From Agrococcus baldri (GTDB lineage Bacteria > Actinomycetota > Actinomycetes > Actinomycetales > Microbacteriaceae), in contig FOZN01000003.1 in NCBI GenBank assembly GCA_900114805.1, positions 248,001 through 312,000 on the forward strand: a stretch of 64,000 bases of DNA, read 5' to 3'. A program made the translations under genes and the position numbers. Under the pieces are notes generated by a model that was not told the origin of the DNA, did not search any database, and saw nothing but the letters and a program-made list of their open reading frames with translations. This document shows positions 1 through 8,196 of this stretch, piece after piece; positions within the stretch are counted from its first letter, which is position 1, and every line of letters starts with the position of its first letter.

Positions 1-471
1 GGGGGAGACGTCGCTGAGCCGCCGGTGGAAGGCCTCGTTGAGGGCAGTGAACTTGACCGGGTCGAAGGCCGCGAGCGACTCGCGCATCTGCTCGTTGATC
101 GTGCGCGCCTCATCGACGTCCGCCTTGGAGTAGAGGCCGGCGGCGAGCGAGATGGCGGCGCCCTCGACGAACGAGAGCGTCTCCATCGTGTCGTGGTACT
201 CGAGCTCGTCGATCTCCGCCACCCGGGCGCCGATGTTGCGCTCGAAGGTGACGAGGCCTTCGGCCTCGAGCCGCCGGATGGCCTCGCGGACGGGCACGAC
301 GCTCATGTCGAGCTCGCGGGCGATCGCGTCGAGCACCAGGCGGTAGCCGGGGGAGTAGGTGCCCTCGACGATGCGGTCGTGCAGCAGCTGGTAGGCGCGC
401 TGCGACTTCGACTGCGTGATGGCGCCTCCGGCCTCGTCGGCCGTGGCTGCCGTGAGCCGTCGGGGGCTCAC
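1..471 (-). CDS. GntR-family (FadR/FCD type) transcriptional regulator, 3' end cut off by window
   Basis: This is a DNA-binding repressor whose C-terminal ligand domain runs off the window. About 157 codons are present. Residues about 18-85 form a winged helix with the GntR signature VPVREAIRRLEAEGLV, followed by the first helices of an FCD domain. I start it at the GTG at 471 because this gives a GTGA overlap with the stop of the upstream hydrolase gene, so the two are translationally coupled. Inference: it controls the hydrolase operon it belongs to and the divergent MHS transporter, because both promoters carry ATCGTATA half-sites of the GTATAC type typical of FCD regulators. Confidence 0.88.
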   Translation of the reverse strand, partial: MSPRRLTAATADEAGGAITQSKSQRAYQLLHDRIVEGTYSPGYRLVLDAIARELDMSVVPVREAIRRLEAEGLVTFERNIGARVAEIDELEYHDTMETLSFVEGAAISLAAGLYSKADVDEARTINEQMRESLAAFDPVKFTALNEAFHRRLSDVSP

Positions 472-2012
472 GCGTGTTCCGGCCCGGTCTGGGCCGGCCC
501 GGCCTGGGCCGACGCCTGCTGGGTCGCCTCGTATTTCGCGCGCCACTCGGCGTTCATCGGGAAGAGTCCGTCGAGCGGCTCGCCGGCGTCCATCTGCTGC
601 GCGATGTACTCCTCGGCGCGCTCGGCCTCGATGCACTCGGCGACGAGCTCGCGCACCAGCGCCGGCGGGATGACGAGCACGCCGTCGCCGTCGGCGACGA
701 TGACGTCGCCGGCCTGCACGGTGGCGCCGCCGCAGGCGACGGTCTCGTCGAAGCTCCACGGCACGTGCAGGCGCCCGAGCACCGCGGGGTGGCCGCCGCC
801 GTGGTAGGTCGGCACGCCGATCTCGGTGACGACGTCGAGGTCGCGCACGCCGCCATCGGTGATGATGCCCGCTGCGCCGAGATGGCGCGCGCGCAGCGCG
901 AGGATGTCGCCGAGCGTGCCGGATCGGTTGTCGCCGCGCGCTTCGATGACGACGACGTCGCCCTCGTGCAGGTCGTCGAAGAGGCGCTTCTGCGCGTTGT
1001 AGCCGCCGCCGTGGCTCTTGAAGAGGTCCTCGCGGTTGGGCACGTACCGCAGCGTGCGCGCGGTGCCGACGATGCGCTTGCCCGGCTGCGTCGAGCGCAG
1101 GCCGTCGATCGAGACGTTGTTGAGCCCGCGCTTGCGCAGTGCGGAGGACAGGGTCGCCAGGGCGACGGTCGAGAGCTGCGCGCGCAGCTCGTCGTCGAGC
1201 ACCGGTGCGGCGGCCTGCTGGAACTGGGAGACCGGGCGCCCGGATGCGTCGGCCCACTGCTGCGGCGTCGGCTTCGGCTGGGCGGAGTATGCCGGCAGCC
1301 GCTGCTCGCCCACGCGCACGGTGGAGGCGAGGCGGCCGGTGGAGACCTGCTCGCCGTCGAGCGTCGTCGCGGTGACCTCGACCTCGACGGTCTGGCCGGG
1401 CGCGAAGGTGGAGGCGTTCGCGGGCGTGCCGGTCAGGATGACGTCGCCGGGCTCGAGCGTCACGAGCTGCGAGAGGTCGCTGACGATCTGCGCGAGCGAG
1501 AAGATCAGGGTCGAGGTCGAATCCGCCTGCACGAGCTCGCCGTCGAGCCAGGTGCGCACCTCGATGGCGTTCGGGTCGAGCAGCGCGGCATCCAGCAGCT
1601 TCGGGCCGATGGGGGTGAAGCCGTCGCCGCCCTTGGAGCGGAGGTTGGAGCCCTTGTCGACCCAGCGCAGGTCGAACACACCCAGGTCGTTCGATGCGGT
1701 GACGTGCGCGACGTGACCCCACGCATCCGCTTCGCTGACCGCACGCGCGGCGGTGCCGATGACGATCGCGATCTCGCCCTCGAAGCCGAAGATTTCCGTG
1801 CCCTCCGGCATGACGAGCTCGCCGCCGAGGGAGAGGGAGGTGGAGGGTTTGAGGAAGTAGCCGGGCGCCTCGGGGGTGCGGCCCTTCTGGGCGGCGCGGG
1901 CGCGGTAGCCGATGTGCATCGCGAAGATCTTCGAGGGCCGGGAGCCGAGCAGCTGCCAGGCGTCGACTGCGGCCTGAGGGGCGCCCGCTCGGGGCTGCGA
2001 CGATGCATCCAT
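468..2012 (-). CDS. Fumarylacetoacetate hydrolase-family / RraA-like aldolase fusion
   Basis: The product is a 514-residue two-domain enzyme. Residues about 30-240 are an FAH fold with the metal ligands E78-G-E80 and D109 (SNDLG). Residues about 275-480 are an RraA/HMG-aldolase domain with the Mg/pyruvate motif DGGVRD (R390, D391). FAH proteins hydrolyse or decarboxylate C-C bonds in ring-cleavage products, and RraA-like aldolases split 4-hydroxy-2-oxo acids, so one chain could do two successive lower-pathway steps. The exact substrate cannot be read from sequence. The ATG at 2012 lies 8 nt after a good -10 box, which suggests a leaderless mRNA and argues against the longer frame starting at 2078. 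It overlaps the GntR gene by 4 nt. Confidence 0.88.
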   Translation of the reverse strand: MDASSQPRAGAPQAAVDAWQLLGSRPSKIFAMHIGYRARAAQKGRTPEAPGYFLKPSTSLSLGGELVMPEGTEIFGFEGEIAIVIGTAARAVSEADAWGHVAHVTASNDLGVFDLRWVDKGSNLRSKGGDGFTPIGPKLLDAALLDPNAIEVRTWLDGELVQADSTSTLIFSLAQIVSDLSQLVTLEPGDVILTGTPANASTFAPGQTVEVEVTATTLDGEQVSTGRLASTVRVGEQRLPAYSAQPKPTPQQWADASGRPVSQFQQAAAPVLDDELRAQLSTVALATLSSALRKRGLNNVSIDGLRSTQPGKRIVGTARTLRYVPNREDLFKSHGGGYNAQKRLFDDLHEGDVVVIEARGDNRSGTLGDILALRARHLGAAGIITDGGVRDLDVVTEIGVPTYHGGGHPAVLGRLHVPWSFDETVACGGATVQAGDVIVADGDGVLVIPPALVRELVAECIEAERAEEYIAQQMDAGEPLDGLFPMNAEWRAKYEATQQASAQAGPAQTGPEHA

Positions 2013-2018
2013 GCGGGC

Positions 2019-2048
2019 ATCGTATACGATTCCGAATCTGGTCTGCAA
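2019..2048 (-). promoter_or_regulatory. Promoter and 12-bp palindromic operator of the FAH/RraA-GntR operon
   Basis: On the minus strand TTGCAG (2048-2043), a 16-nt spacer and TATACG (2026-2021) make a plausible -35/-10 pair. The -10 sits inside the perfect palindrome ATCGTATACGAT (2019-2030). GTATAC-centred palindromes are usual sites for FCD-type GntR repressors. Binding would cover the -10 and block a transcript that begins at or next to the ATG. Confidence 0.65.
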
Positions 2049-2094
2049 GGGGAGCTCGATCGATCCCGGGCCTGACATGCTTGGTTCGTCGCGC

Positions 2095-2122
2095 TTGACC
2101 GTCGTGCATGAAATCGTATATG
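2095..2122 (+). promoter_or_regulatory. Promoter of MHS transporter with ATCGTATA half-site
   Basis: TTGACC (2095-2100), a 16-nt spacer and TATATG (2117-2122) form a candidate promoter. The -10 overlaps ATCGTATA (2113-2120), which matches one arm and the centre of the palindrome in the divergent promoter, so both directions are probably controlled by the same GntR protein. Confidence 0.55.
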
Positions 2123-2173
2123 TTCCATCCAGTCCCGGGCCGACGCGGCCCTTCCCCTGACAAAGGAGTCAGC

Positions 2174-3586
2174 GTGTCCCACAGCACGACTCACCTCGCC
2201 ACCGGACGAGAGCGCAACAAGGTCCTCGCGGCGGTCGTCGTCGGCACCACCATCGAGTGGTACGACTTCTTCATCTACGCCTTCATGGCGAACCTGGTCT
2301 TCGCGCAGCTCTTCTTCGAGCCCGCCGGCCCGGGGCTCGGCCAGATCTTCTCGCTGCTCACGATCGGCATCTCGTTCCTGTTCCGACCGCTGGGAGCCTT
2401 CCTCGCCGGACACTTCGGCGACAAGCTCGGCCGTCGCCCGATGCTGGTCATCACGCTGCTGCTCATGGGTGGTGCCACCACGCTCGTCGGCGCGCTGCCC
2501 ACGTTCGACACCATCGGCGTCATGGCGCCGGTGCTGCTCATCCTGCTCCGCATCCTGCAGGGCCTCTCCGCCGGTGGCGAGTGGGGCGGCGCGGTGCTGA
2601 TGGCGATCGAGCACGCACCGGCCAACCGCCGCGGCCTCTACGGCTCGTTCGTGCAGGCCGGCGTGCCGATCGGCATGCTGCTCGCGACCGGCATCCTCGC
2701 CGCCATCCGGGCGATGTTCCCCGGAGACTCGTTCCTCGAGTTCGGCTGGCGCATCCCCTTCTTCATCTCGATCATCCTCGTGATCGTCGGCTTCGTCGTG
2801 CGCCGCTCGGTCGACGAGTCGCCGGTGTTCAAGGAGATCAAGGAGACGGCGCAGGAGTCGTCGGCACCGATCAAGATCGTCTTCAAGAAGTACGGCCACA
2901 TCGTGCTGTTCGCGGCGATGGTCTTCATGGCCAACAACGCCACGGGCTACATGACCACCGGCGGCTACGTGCAGGGCCTGGCATCGCGCCCGGTCGACGG
3001 CACCCCGCCCGGCCTCGGCTTCGACCCGGTCGGCGTGCAGCTCGCCGCCTTCGCAGGCTCGCTCTCGTGGCTGGTCTTCACGTTCGTGGCCGGCTGGCTC
3101 TCCGACCGCATCGGGCGCAAGCCGCTCTACTTCATCGGCTGGGCCACCCTCGCTGCCGGCATCCTGCCGCTGTTCGTGCTCGTGGAGCAGGGCGTCGCCG
3201 GCGTGGCCTGGGCCACCATCATCCTCGGCGCGGGCCTGGGCCTCACCTACGGCGCGCAGGCGGCGTTCTACGCGGAGTCGTTCCCGGCTTCGGTGCGCTA
3301 TTCAGGCGTCTCGATCGCCTACGCGATCGGCGCGGTGATCGGCGGTGCGTTCGCTCCCACGATCGCGCAGGCCCTCCTGAACGCCACCGGCACGACCTGG
3401 GTCATCGTCAGCTACCTGCTGACCACCGTCATCATCTCCGTGATCGGCACTGCGCTGATGCCCGATCGCACGGGCGTGCCGCTGTCGGTCGAGTACGAGC
3501 ACTCTGGGCACTGGGAGAAGTTCCGACGCGGCGACGAGTTCGAGGAGCTCTCGCCGGTCGACGCGCAGGCGCACCAGCAGCGCTAG
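2174..3586 (+). CDS. MFS transporter, metabolite:H+ symporter (MHS) family
   Basis: This is an inner-membrane proton-coupled uptake carrier of 470 residues with about 12 membrane segments. It has the MHS signature near the N terminus (GTTIEWYDFFIYA), the MFS loop motif GDKLGRRPML, the AGGEWGGAVLMAIEHAP motif of ShiA/ProP-like carriers, and a second GRKPLY motif in the second half. Start choice: GTG at 2174, 7 nt after AAAGGAG; the frame continues upstream to 2108 but would then begin inside the promoter. Divergent to the FAH/RraA fusion gene with a shared operator box, it probably imports the aromatic or organic acid whose breakdown that enzyme finishes. Confidence 0.88.
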   Translation: MSHSTTHLATGRERNKVLAAVVVGTTIEWYDFFIYAFMANLVFAQLFFEPAGPGLGQIFSLLTIGISFLFRPLGAFLAGHFGDKLGRRPMLVITLLLMGGATTLVGALPTFDTIGVMAPVLLILLRILQGLSAGGEWGGAVLMAIEHAPANRRGLYGSFVQAGVPIGMLLATGILAAIRAMFPGDSFLEFGWRIPFFISIILVIVGFVVRRSVDESPVFKEIKETAQESSAPIKIVFKKYGHIVLFAAMVFMANNATGYMTTGGYVQGLASRPVDGTPPGLGFDPVGVQLAAFAGSLSWLVFTFVAGWLSDRIGRKPLYFIGWATLAAGILPLFVLVEQGVAGVAWATIILGAGLGLTYGAQAAFYAESFPASVRYSGVSIAYAIGAVIGGAFAPTIAQALLNATGTTWVIVSYLLTTVIISVIGTALMPDRTGVPLSVEYEHSGHWEKFRRGDEFEELSPVDAQAHQQR

Positions 3587-3603
3587 CGTCGCTGCAGCAC
3601 GGG

Positions 3604-3629
3604 ACGGGCTCCGCTTCGGCGGGGCCCGT
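3604..3629 (+). terminator. Hairpin terminator with UUCG tetraloop after the MHS gene
   Basis: An 11-bp stem (3604-3614 with 3619-3629, one G-U pair) closes a C(UUCG)G loop, 15 nt after the stop codon. The T-tract behind it is weak, as is common in high-GC actinobacteria. It also lies just beyond the end of the convergent HtaA-like gene, so it may serve both. Confidence 0.75.
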
Positions 3630-3643
3630 TCTGCGTCTGCGAG

Positions 3644-4141
3644 CTACTGCACGACGACGATCGGATCGTCGAGGGGCGTGCCGGCGGTGTACGGCCCGAA
3701 GAAGAGATCGGCGCCGTCCTCGGTGAGAGCCGTGCCGCGAGCGCGCCGACCGTCGAACGCCTCGATGGTGGCGAAGCGGAGTCGGATGCTCGCGTCGTCC
3801 GGATCGGCGATCTCGAGCGCCCAGCTGCCGCCGCTCTCGACCAGCGCCGGGTCGGCGATGACGACGCGCATCATGCCGCTGTGGCCGGAGAGCACGACCG
3901 TGCCGCGGAACGCGTAGGGGGCGGATGCGTCGTCCCGGCGCCGGAAGCGGAACCCGCCCTCGGCGGCCGTGCCGTCGCCCGCCTCGGTGCCACCGGACGC
4001 ATCGGCACCGGCTGCATCGGCACCGGCTGCTGCCTCGGCGCCCGCCGATGCTTCGACGCTGCCGTCGGACATGCCGCGCACGTAGCTGAGCAGCGACGCC
4101 TTGATGCCCCAGACCAGGGCGCCAGTGCCGCTCGCCGTCAT
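3644..4141 (-). CDS. HtaA-domain (haem-binding) protein, cytosolic form
   Basis: The 165-residue protein consists of one HtaA-like domain. The opening LVWGIKASLLSYVRG matches the W-G-x-K-x-S-x-x-x-Y start of the family, with Y20 at the position of the haem-ligand tyrosine. FRGTVVLSGHSGMM carries the conserved G-H of the haem pocket (H87). An Ala/Asp/Gly-rich insertion covers residues about 33-62. I see no signal peptide, membrane anchor or sortase motif, whereas classical HtaA proteins are surface haem-uptake proteins. It overlaps the LysR gene by ATGA, and that operon diverges from a P450, itself a haem enzyme. Haem sensing or delivery is an attractive but untested role. Confidence 0.7.
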   Translation of the reverse strand: MTASGTGALVWGIKASLLSYVRGMSDGSVEASAGAEAAAGADAAGADASGGTEAGDGTAAEGGFRFRRRDDASAPYAFRGTVVLSGHSGMMRVVIADPALVESGGSWALEIADPDDASIRLRFATIEAFDGRRARGTALTEDGADLFFGPYTAGTPLDDPIVVVQ

Positions 4142-5061
4142 CGCGGCACCGACCAGGGCAGCGAGCGGGCGTAGTCGATGAGCGCTCGGGAGCGAGCGGT
4201 CGGGGCGGGAGTGCCGGGCCAGATGACGTCGACGCCGACCGGCGCGACCGGCGGCGCGATCTCCTTCATGGCCACAGGGTAGCCCTCGTAGCTCGCCGGG
4301 TTGGCGGGCCGCTGCACGAGGATGCCGTAGCCGAGCCCGCGCCCCACCAGTGCCCGCACGGCCTCGTAGCTCTGCACCCGGTGGCGCACCCGCGGGGCGA
4401 GTCCGCGGGCGGCGAACAGCGACATCGTGTGCTCGCTCGAGGGCGGCGCGTCGAGCAGGATCAGGTCGCGCTCGACGAGCTCCTCGAGCCGCACCGCGTC
4501 GGTGCTCGCGAGCGGATCGTCACCGGCGACCACCACGTGCGCGGGCAGCTCGAAGAGCTTCGCGCGCTGCGGCTCGCCGGGGATGAGCGTGTCGTAGACG
4601 AAGGCCACGTCGACCTGGCCCGCCTCGAGCCGGCCCTGCAGGCGGTCGTGGGTGGCCTCGACGATCGTGAGCTCTACGCGCGGGTGCGCCCGCCCGAAGC
4701 CCTGCAGCAGCGCGGGCAGGATCGTGGGCGCGAGCGTCGGGTAGCAGCCGACGGTGATGGGCCCGACCAGCTCGCCCGGAGCGCCGCGCAGCGATGCCTC
4801 GAGCTCGAGGGACGACGCGAGCAGCGCACGGGCGCGAGCGACCACATCCGCCCCCGTGCTCGTCAGCGTCAGGCCCCGGGCGCGACGCCGCACCGTCAGC
4901 TGCGTGCCGAGGCTGCGCTCGAGCTCGGTGATCGCCTCGGAGACCGCCGAAGGGGAGGCGTGCAGCCGCGCGGCGGCGGCGGCGATCGTCCCCTCGTCTG
5001 CGGCGCAGACCAGGAAGGAGAGCTGCCGGAGCGTGAAGGCGGGGGCTTCGAGCCGGTCCAT
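4138..5061 (-). CDS. LysR-family transcriptional regulator
   Basis: This 307-residue LysR protein has an N-terminal winged helix (residues about 8-68, AAAARLHASPSAVSEAITELE) and a periplasmic-binding-like effector domain from about residue 95. It starts at the ATG at 5061, preceded by GGAGG 7 nt upstream. It is transcribed away from the P450 fusion gene, the classical LysR arrangement, and shares the 117-bp spacer 5062-5178 with it. Its own operon continues into the HtaA-like gene. It most likely activates the P450 gene in response to its substrate. Confidence 0.9.
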   Translation of the reverse strand: MDRLEAPAFTLRQLSFLVCAADEGTIAAAAARLHASPSAVSEAITELERSLGTQLTVRRRARGLTLTSTGADVVARARALLASSLELEASLRGAPGELVGPITVGCYPTLAPTILPALLQGFGRAHPRVELTIVEATHDRLQGRLEAGQVDVAFVYDTLIPGEPQRAKLFELPAHVVVAGDDPLASTDAVRLEELVERDLILLDAPPSSEHTMSLFAARGLAPRVRHRVQSYEAVRALVGRGLGYGILVQRPANPASYEGYPVAMKEIAPPVAPVGVDVIWPGTPAPTARSRALIDYARSLPWSVPR

Positions 5062-5178
5062 CGTCGGTTCCTCCGATGTTAAAGTGTCGCAAAATCCGCT
5101 TTCCCAACGGTAGCCGACGCGGGCACACTGAGGACCGTGCGCGCGCTGATGCGCACCGACCACGAGGATGTGTGTGCC

Positions 5179-8100
5179 ATGTCGAGCAAGGAAGCTCCCG
5201 TCGCCGACTGGGTGACGATCCCGGATCTGTACCGCGACCCGTTCCCGATCTATGAGCGCCTGCGCGCCGAGGGCGGCGTGCACTGGGTGCCGGCAGTCGG
5301 GCGCTACCTGATCACCTCGTACCAGGCGGTGCACGAGACCGAGCTCGACCAGACGGTCTTCTCGGCCAACGAGCAGGGCTCGCTGCAGATCCGCGCGATG
5401 GGGCACTCGATGCTGCGCCGGGACGACCCCGAGCACTACCTCGAGCGCAGGGCCTGGCAGCCGACGCTGCGGCCGGGCGTCGTCAAGCGCCACTGGCGCG
5501 GCGTCTTCGAGCAGACCGCTGAGCGCTACCTCGACGAGCTGCTCGCGAAGGGCAGCGGCGCCGACCTGATCTGGGACTTCGCCGCCCCGTTCGCGGCCGA
5601 GAGCCTGCGGCAGATCATCGGCCTGCACAACGCCACGCAGCAGGATCTGCAGCGCTGGTCGCAGACCCTGATCGACGCCACCGGCAACTACGCCGACGAT
5701 CCCGAGGTGTGGGCGAAGGGCAGGCGCTCGTTCGACGAGGTCGACGCGGTGCTCGACGAGATGCTGCCGTGGCACGCGGCCAACCCGAACGAGTCGCTGC
5801 TGTCGCAGCTGCTGCGCATCCCCGGCTACGAGATGCCGATGGAGCGCATCCGCGCCAACGTCAAGATGACGATCGGCGGCGGGCTGAACGAGCCGCGCGA
5901 TGTGCTCGGCGTCGCCGCCTGGGGGCTGCTGTCGCACCCCGAGCAGCGCCGCGCCGTCGAGGCAGACCCGAGCCTGTGGCATGCGGCGTTCGACGAGACG
6001 CTCCGCTGGATCGCCCCGATCGGCCTCTACTCGCGTCAGACGACCCGCGAGGTCGAGCTCACCGGCGTGCGGCTGCCGGCCGGCGCGCGGCTGGGCATCT
6101 GCATCCTCTCGGCGAACCGCGACGAGCGCGTCTGGGATGACGCCTCCGCCTTCGACATCCGCCGCGAGGTCAAGCCGCACCTGGCCTTCAGCAAGGGCGT
6201 GCACGTGTGCCTCGGTGCCTGGGTCGCGCGCTCGGAGATCGCCGATGTGGCGCTGCCGATGCTGTTCGGGCGGCTGCAGGGGCTCGAGCTGGTGCCGGAG
6301 AACCCCGCAGAGATCGGCGGATGGGTCTTCCGCGGCATGCTGAAGATGCCCGTGCGCTGGTCGTCGGTGGTCTCGAGCACCGCCGCTGCGGCCACCGCGC
6401 CGGCTGCCGCGGCGCCGGCGGCCGGGCTCGCGCCGCGGATCGGCATCGTCGGCTCCGGTCCGGCCGGCTCGTTCACGGCGCAGGCGCTGCGCCGGCGGCT
6501 GCCGGCCGCCGAGATCGACGTGATCGACGCGCTGCCGGTGCCCTACGGGCTGATCCGCTCCGGTGTCGCCGCCGACCACGGCGGCACGAAGTCGGTCGCG
6601 CGCCAGTTCGACCGGCTGTTCCTGCACGAGGGCGTGCGCTTCCGTGGCAACCTGCGCGTCGACACGGGCTCTGTCGATGGCGCGGCCGACGGGGCCGTCT
6701 CGATCGACCGGCTGCGCTCGGCGTACGACGCGGTCGTGCTCGCCACCGGCCTGCGGCTCGACCGGCCGCTCGGCATCCCGGGCGATGCACTGGAGGGCGT
6801 GCACGGCGCCGGCCGCATCACCCGGCTGCTGAACGCGCACCCCGACGAGCCCGCCGCGCCGTCGCTGGGCACGACGACGCTCGTGGTCGGGCACGGCAAC
6901 GTCGCGATGGATGTCGTGCGACTGCTGGCCCGCGACGAGGAGGAGCTCGACGGCACCGACGTCGACGACGAGGCCCGGCGCGCGCTGGCCGCCGAGCTGC
7001 GCACCATCCACGTGGTCGGCCGCAGCGCGCCCACGGCCGCGAAGTTCGACCCTGTCATGGTGCGCGAGCTCGCCGGCCTCTCCGGGGTCGCGCACCACGT
7101 GCACGGCGCCGACCTGGGGCTCATCGCGGCTGGCAAGGACGCCCGGCTCGACGCGGTGCGGCTGCTCGACCAGAGGCGCCCGCGCCTGCCGCGCATCACG
7201 GTCCACTGGTGGTTCGGCCTCACGCCGGAGCGGCTGGAGGGCGACGGCTCGGTCGCGCGCATGGTGCTCCTGGGCGCCGACGCCGACGCCGAGGTCTCCA
7301 TCCCGACCGACTCGGTGGTGACGGCGGTCGGCTTCGCCGGCGACGTCGAGACGCTCGCGGAGCCCGGCGCCCATCAGGACGGCCGGGTGGAGGCGGGCCT
7401 CTACACCGCCGGCTGGCTGCGGCGCGGCCCGCGCGGCACCATCCCCGACCAGCGCACCGACGCGCGCGAGCTCGCCCGCACGATCGCCGAGGACCTCGAG
7501 ACCGGGGCGGTCGCGATCGGTGCGCCCGGCCTGCCGGCGGTCGCCGGCGAGACCGGCTTCGACGGCTGGCGCCGCATCGATGTGCGCGAGCAGCTGGGCG
7601 CCGCGCCCGGGCGCTCGCGAGCGAAGCTGCGCGGCCTGGCAGCGCTGCTCGAGGCCGCCGCCGACGCGACGATCCCGCTGCCCGAGATCGAGGCAGAGGC
7701 GGATGCGTCCGGTGGCGGCGGCGCGCCGGTCACGGTGGTGTTCGGCACCGAGTCCGGCGGCGCGGAGCTGGTCGCCGAGGAGCTGCGGCGCACGCTCGCG
7801 CACCGTGCGGACGTGGTGGTGCAAGATCTCGCCGATGTCGCACCCGACGACCTGGACGCATCCCGCCTGCACCTGGTGGTGTGCGCGACCTACGGCGACG
7901 GCGAGGTGCCGACCAGCGCCCGGCCCTTCCACCGGGCGCTCGCGGCGCTGCCCGAACTCGCCGGGCTGCGCTACGCAGTGTTCGGCATGGGCGATCGGAG
8001 CTACGCGAAGACCTATTCGCGCGGCTCGGAGCTGATCGACGAGGCGCTCACCGCGTGCGGCGCCACCCGGGTCGGCGAGTACGGCCGGCACGACGCCGGG

Positions 8101-8184
8101 GGGCCGGTGCCGGCGGCGGAGGCGGCCGCGGAGTGGGCCGATGCCGTGCTCACCGAGGCGCTCGCGCCGGTCGTGACGGTGTAG
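5179..8184 (+). CDS. Self-sufficient cytochrome P450: P450 - adrenodoxin-reductase-like FNR - flavodoxin fusion
   Basis: The product is a 1001-residue chain. Residues 1 to about 400 are a P450: E273-T-L-R276 (ExxR) and FSKGVHVCLG with haem-thiolate C344. An Ala-rich linker (about 397-418) leads to an FprA/adrenodoxin-reductase-like domain (about 419-840) with FAD motif GSGPAG (425-430), LPVPYGLIRSGVA and NADPH motif GHGNVAMD (571-578). Residues about 850-1001 are a flavodoxin with FGTESGGAE (from F855) and ATYGDGEVP. Electrons would flow NADPH to FAD to FMN to haem in one polypeptide. The I-helix reads GGLNEP (N237, E238) where A-G-x-D-T-T is usual. I choose the ATG at 5179; in-frame GTG 5137 and ATG 5149 have poorly placed ribosome sites. 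The substrate is unknown. Confidence 0.88.
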   Translation: MSSKEAPVADWVTIPDLYRDPFPIYERLRAEGGVHWVPAVGRYLITSYQAVHETELDQTVFSANEQGSLQIRAMGHSMLRRDDPEHYLERRAWQPTLRPGVVKRHWRGVFEQTAERYLDELLAKGSGADLIWDFAAPFAAESLRQIIGLHNATQQDLQRWSQTLIDATGNYADDPEVWAKGRRSFDEVDAVLDEMLPWHAANPNESLLSQLLRIPGYEMPMERIRANVKMTIGGGLNEPRDVLGVAAWGLLSHPEQRRAVEADPSLWHAAFDETLRWIAPIGLYSRQTTREVELTGVRLPAGARLGICILSANRDERVWDDASAFDIRREVKPHLAFSKGVHVCLGAWVARSEIADVALPMLFGRLQGLELVPENPAEIGGWVFRGMLKMPVRWSSVVSSTAAAATAPAAAAPAAGLAPRIGIVGSGPAGSFTAQALRRRLPAAEIDVIDALPVPYGLIRSGVAADHGGTKSVARQFDRLFLHEGVRFRGNLRVDTGSVDGAADGAVSIDRLRSAYDAVVLATGLRLDRPLGIPGDALEGVHGAGRITRLLNAHPDEPAAPSLGTTTLVVGHGNVAMDVVRLLARDEEELDGTDVDDEARRALAAELRTIHVVGRSAPTAAKFDPVMVRELAGLSGVAHHVHGADLGLIAAGKDARLDAVRLLDQRRPRLPRITVHWWFGLTPERLEGDGSVARMVLLGADADAEVSIPTDSVVTAVGFAGDVETLAEPGAHQDGRVEAGLYTAGWLRRGPRGTIPDQRTDARELARTIAEDLETGAVAIGAPGLPAVAGETGFDGWRRIDVREQLGAAPGRSRAKLRGLAALLEAAADATIPLPEIEAEADASGGGGAPVTVVFGTESGGAELVAEELRRTLAHRADVVVQDLADVAPDDLDASRLHLVVCATYGDGEVPTSARPFHRALAALPELAGLRYAVFGMGDRSYAKTYSRGSELIDEALTACGATRVGEYGRHDAGGPVPAAEAAAEWADAVLTEALAPVVTV

Positions 8185-8196
8185 CGGCGCGGCCGC

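Noticed and set aside
5062-8091. Very long minus-strand open frame antisense to the P450 and joined to LysR
   Set aside because: Its composition is Arg/Ala/Gly-rich with no motif, whereas the plus strand encodes three recognisable domains. It is only the open antisense frame usual in GC-rich genes; LysR begins at 5061.
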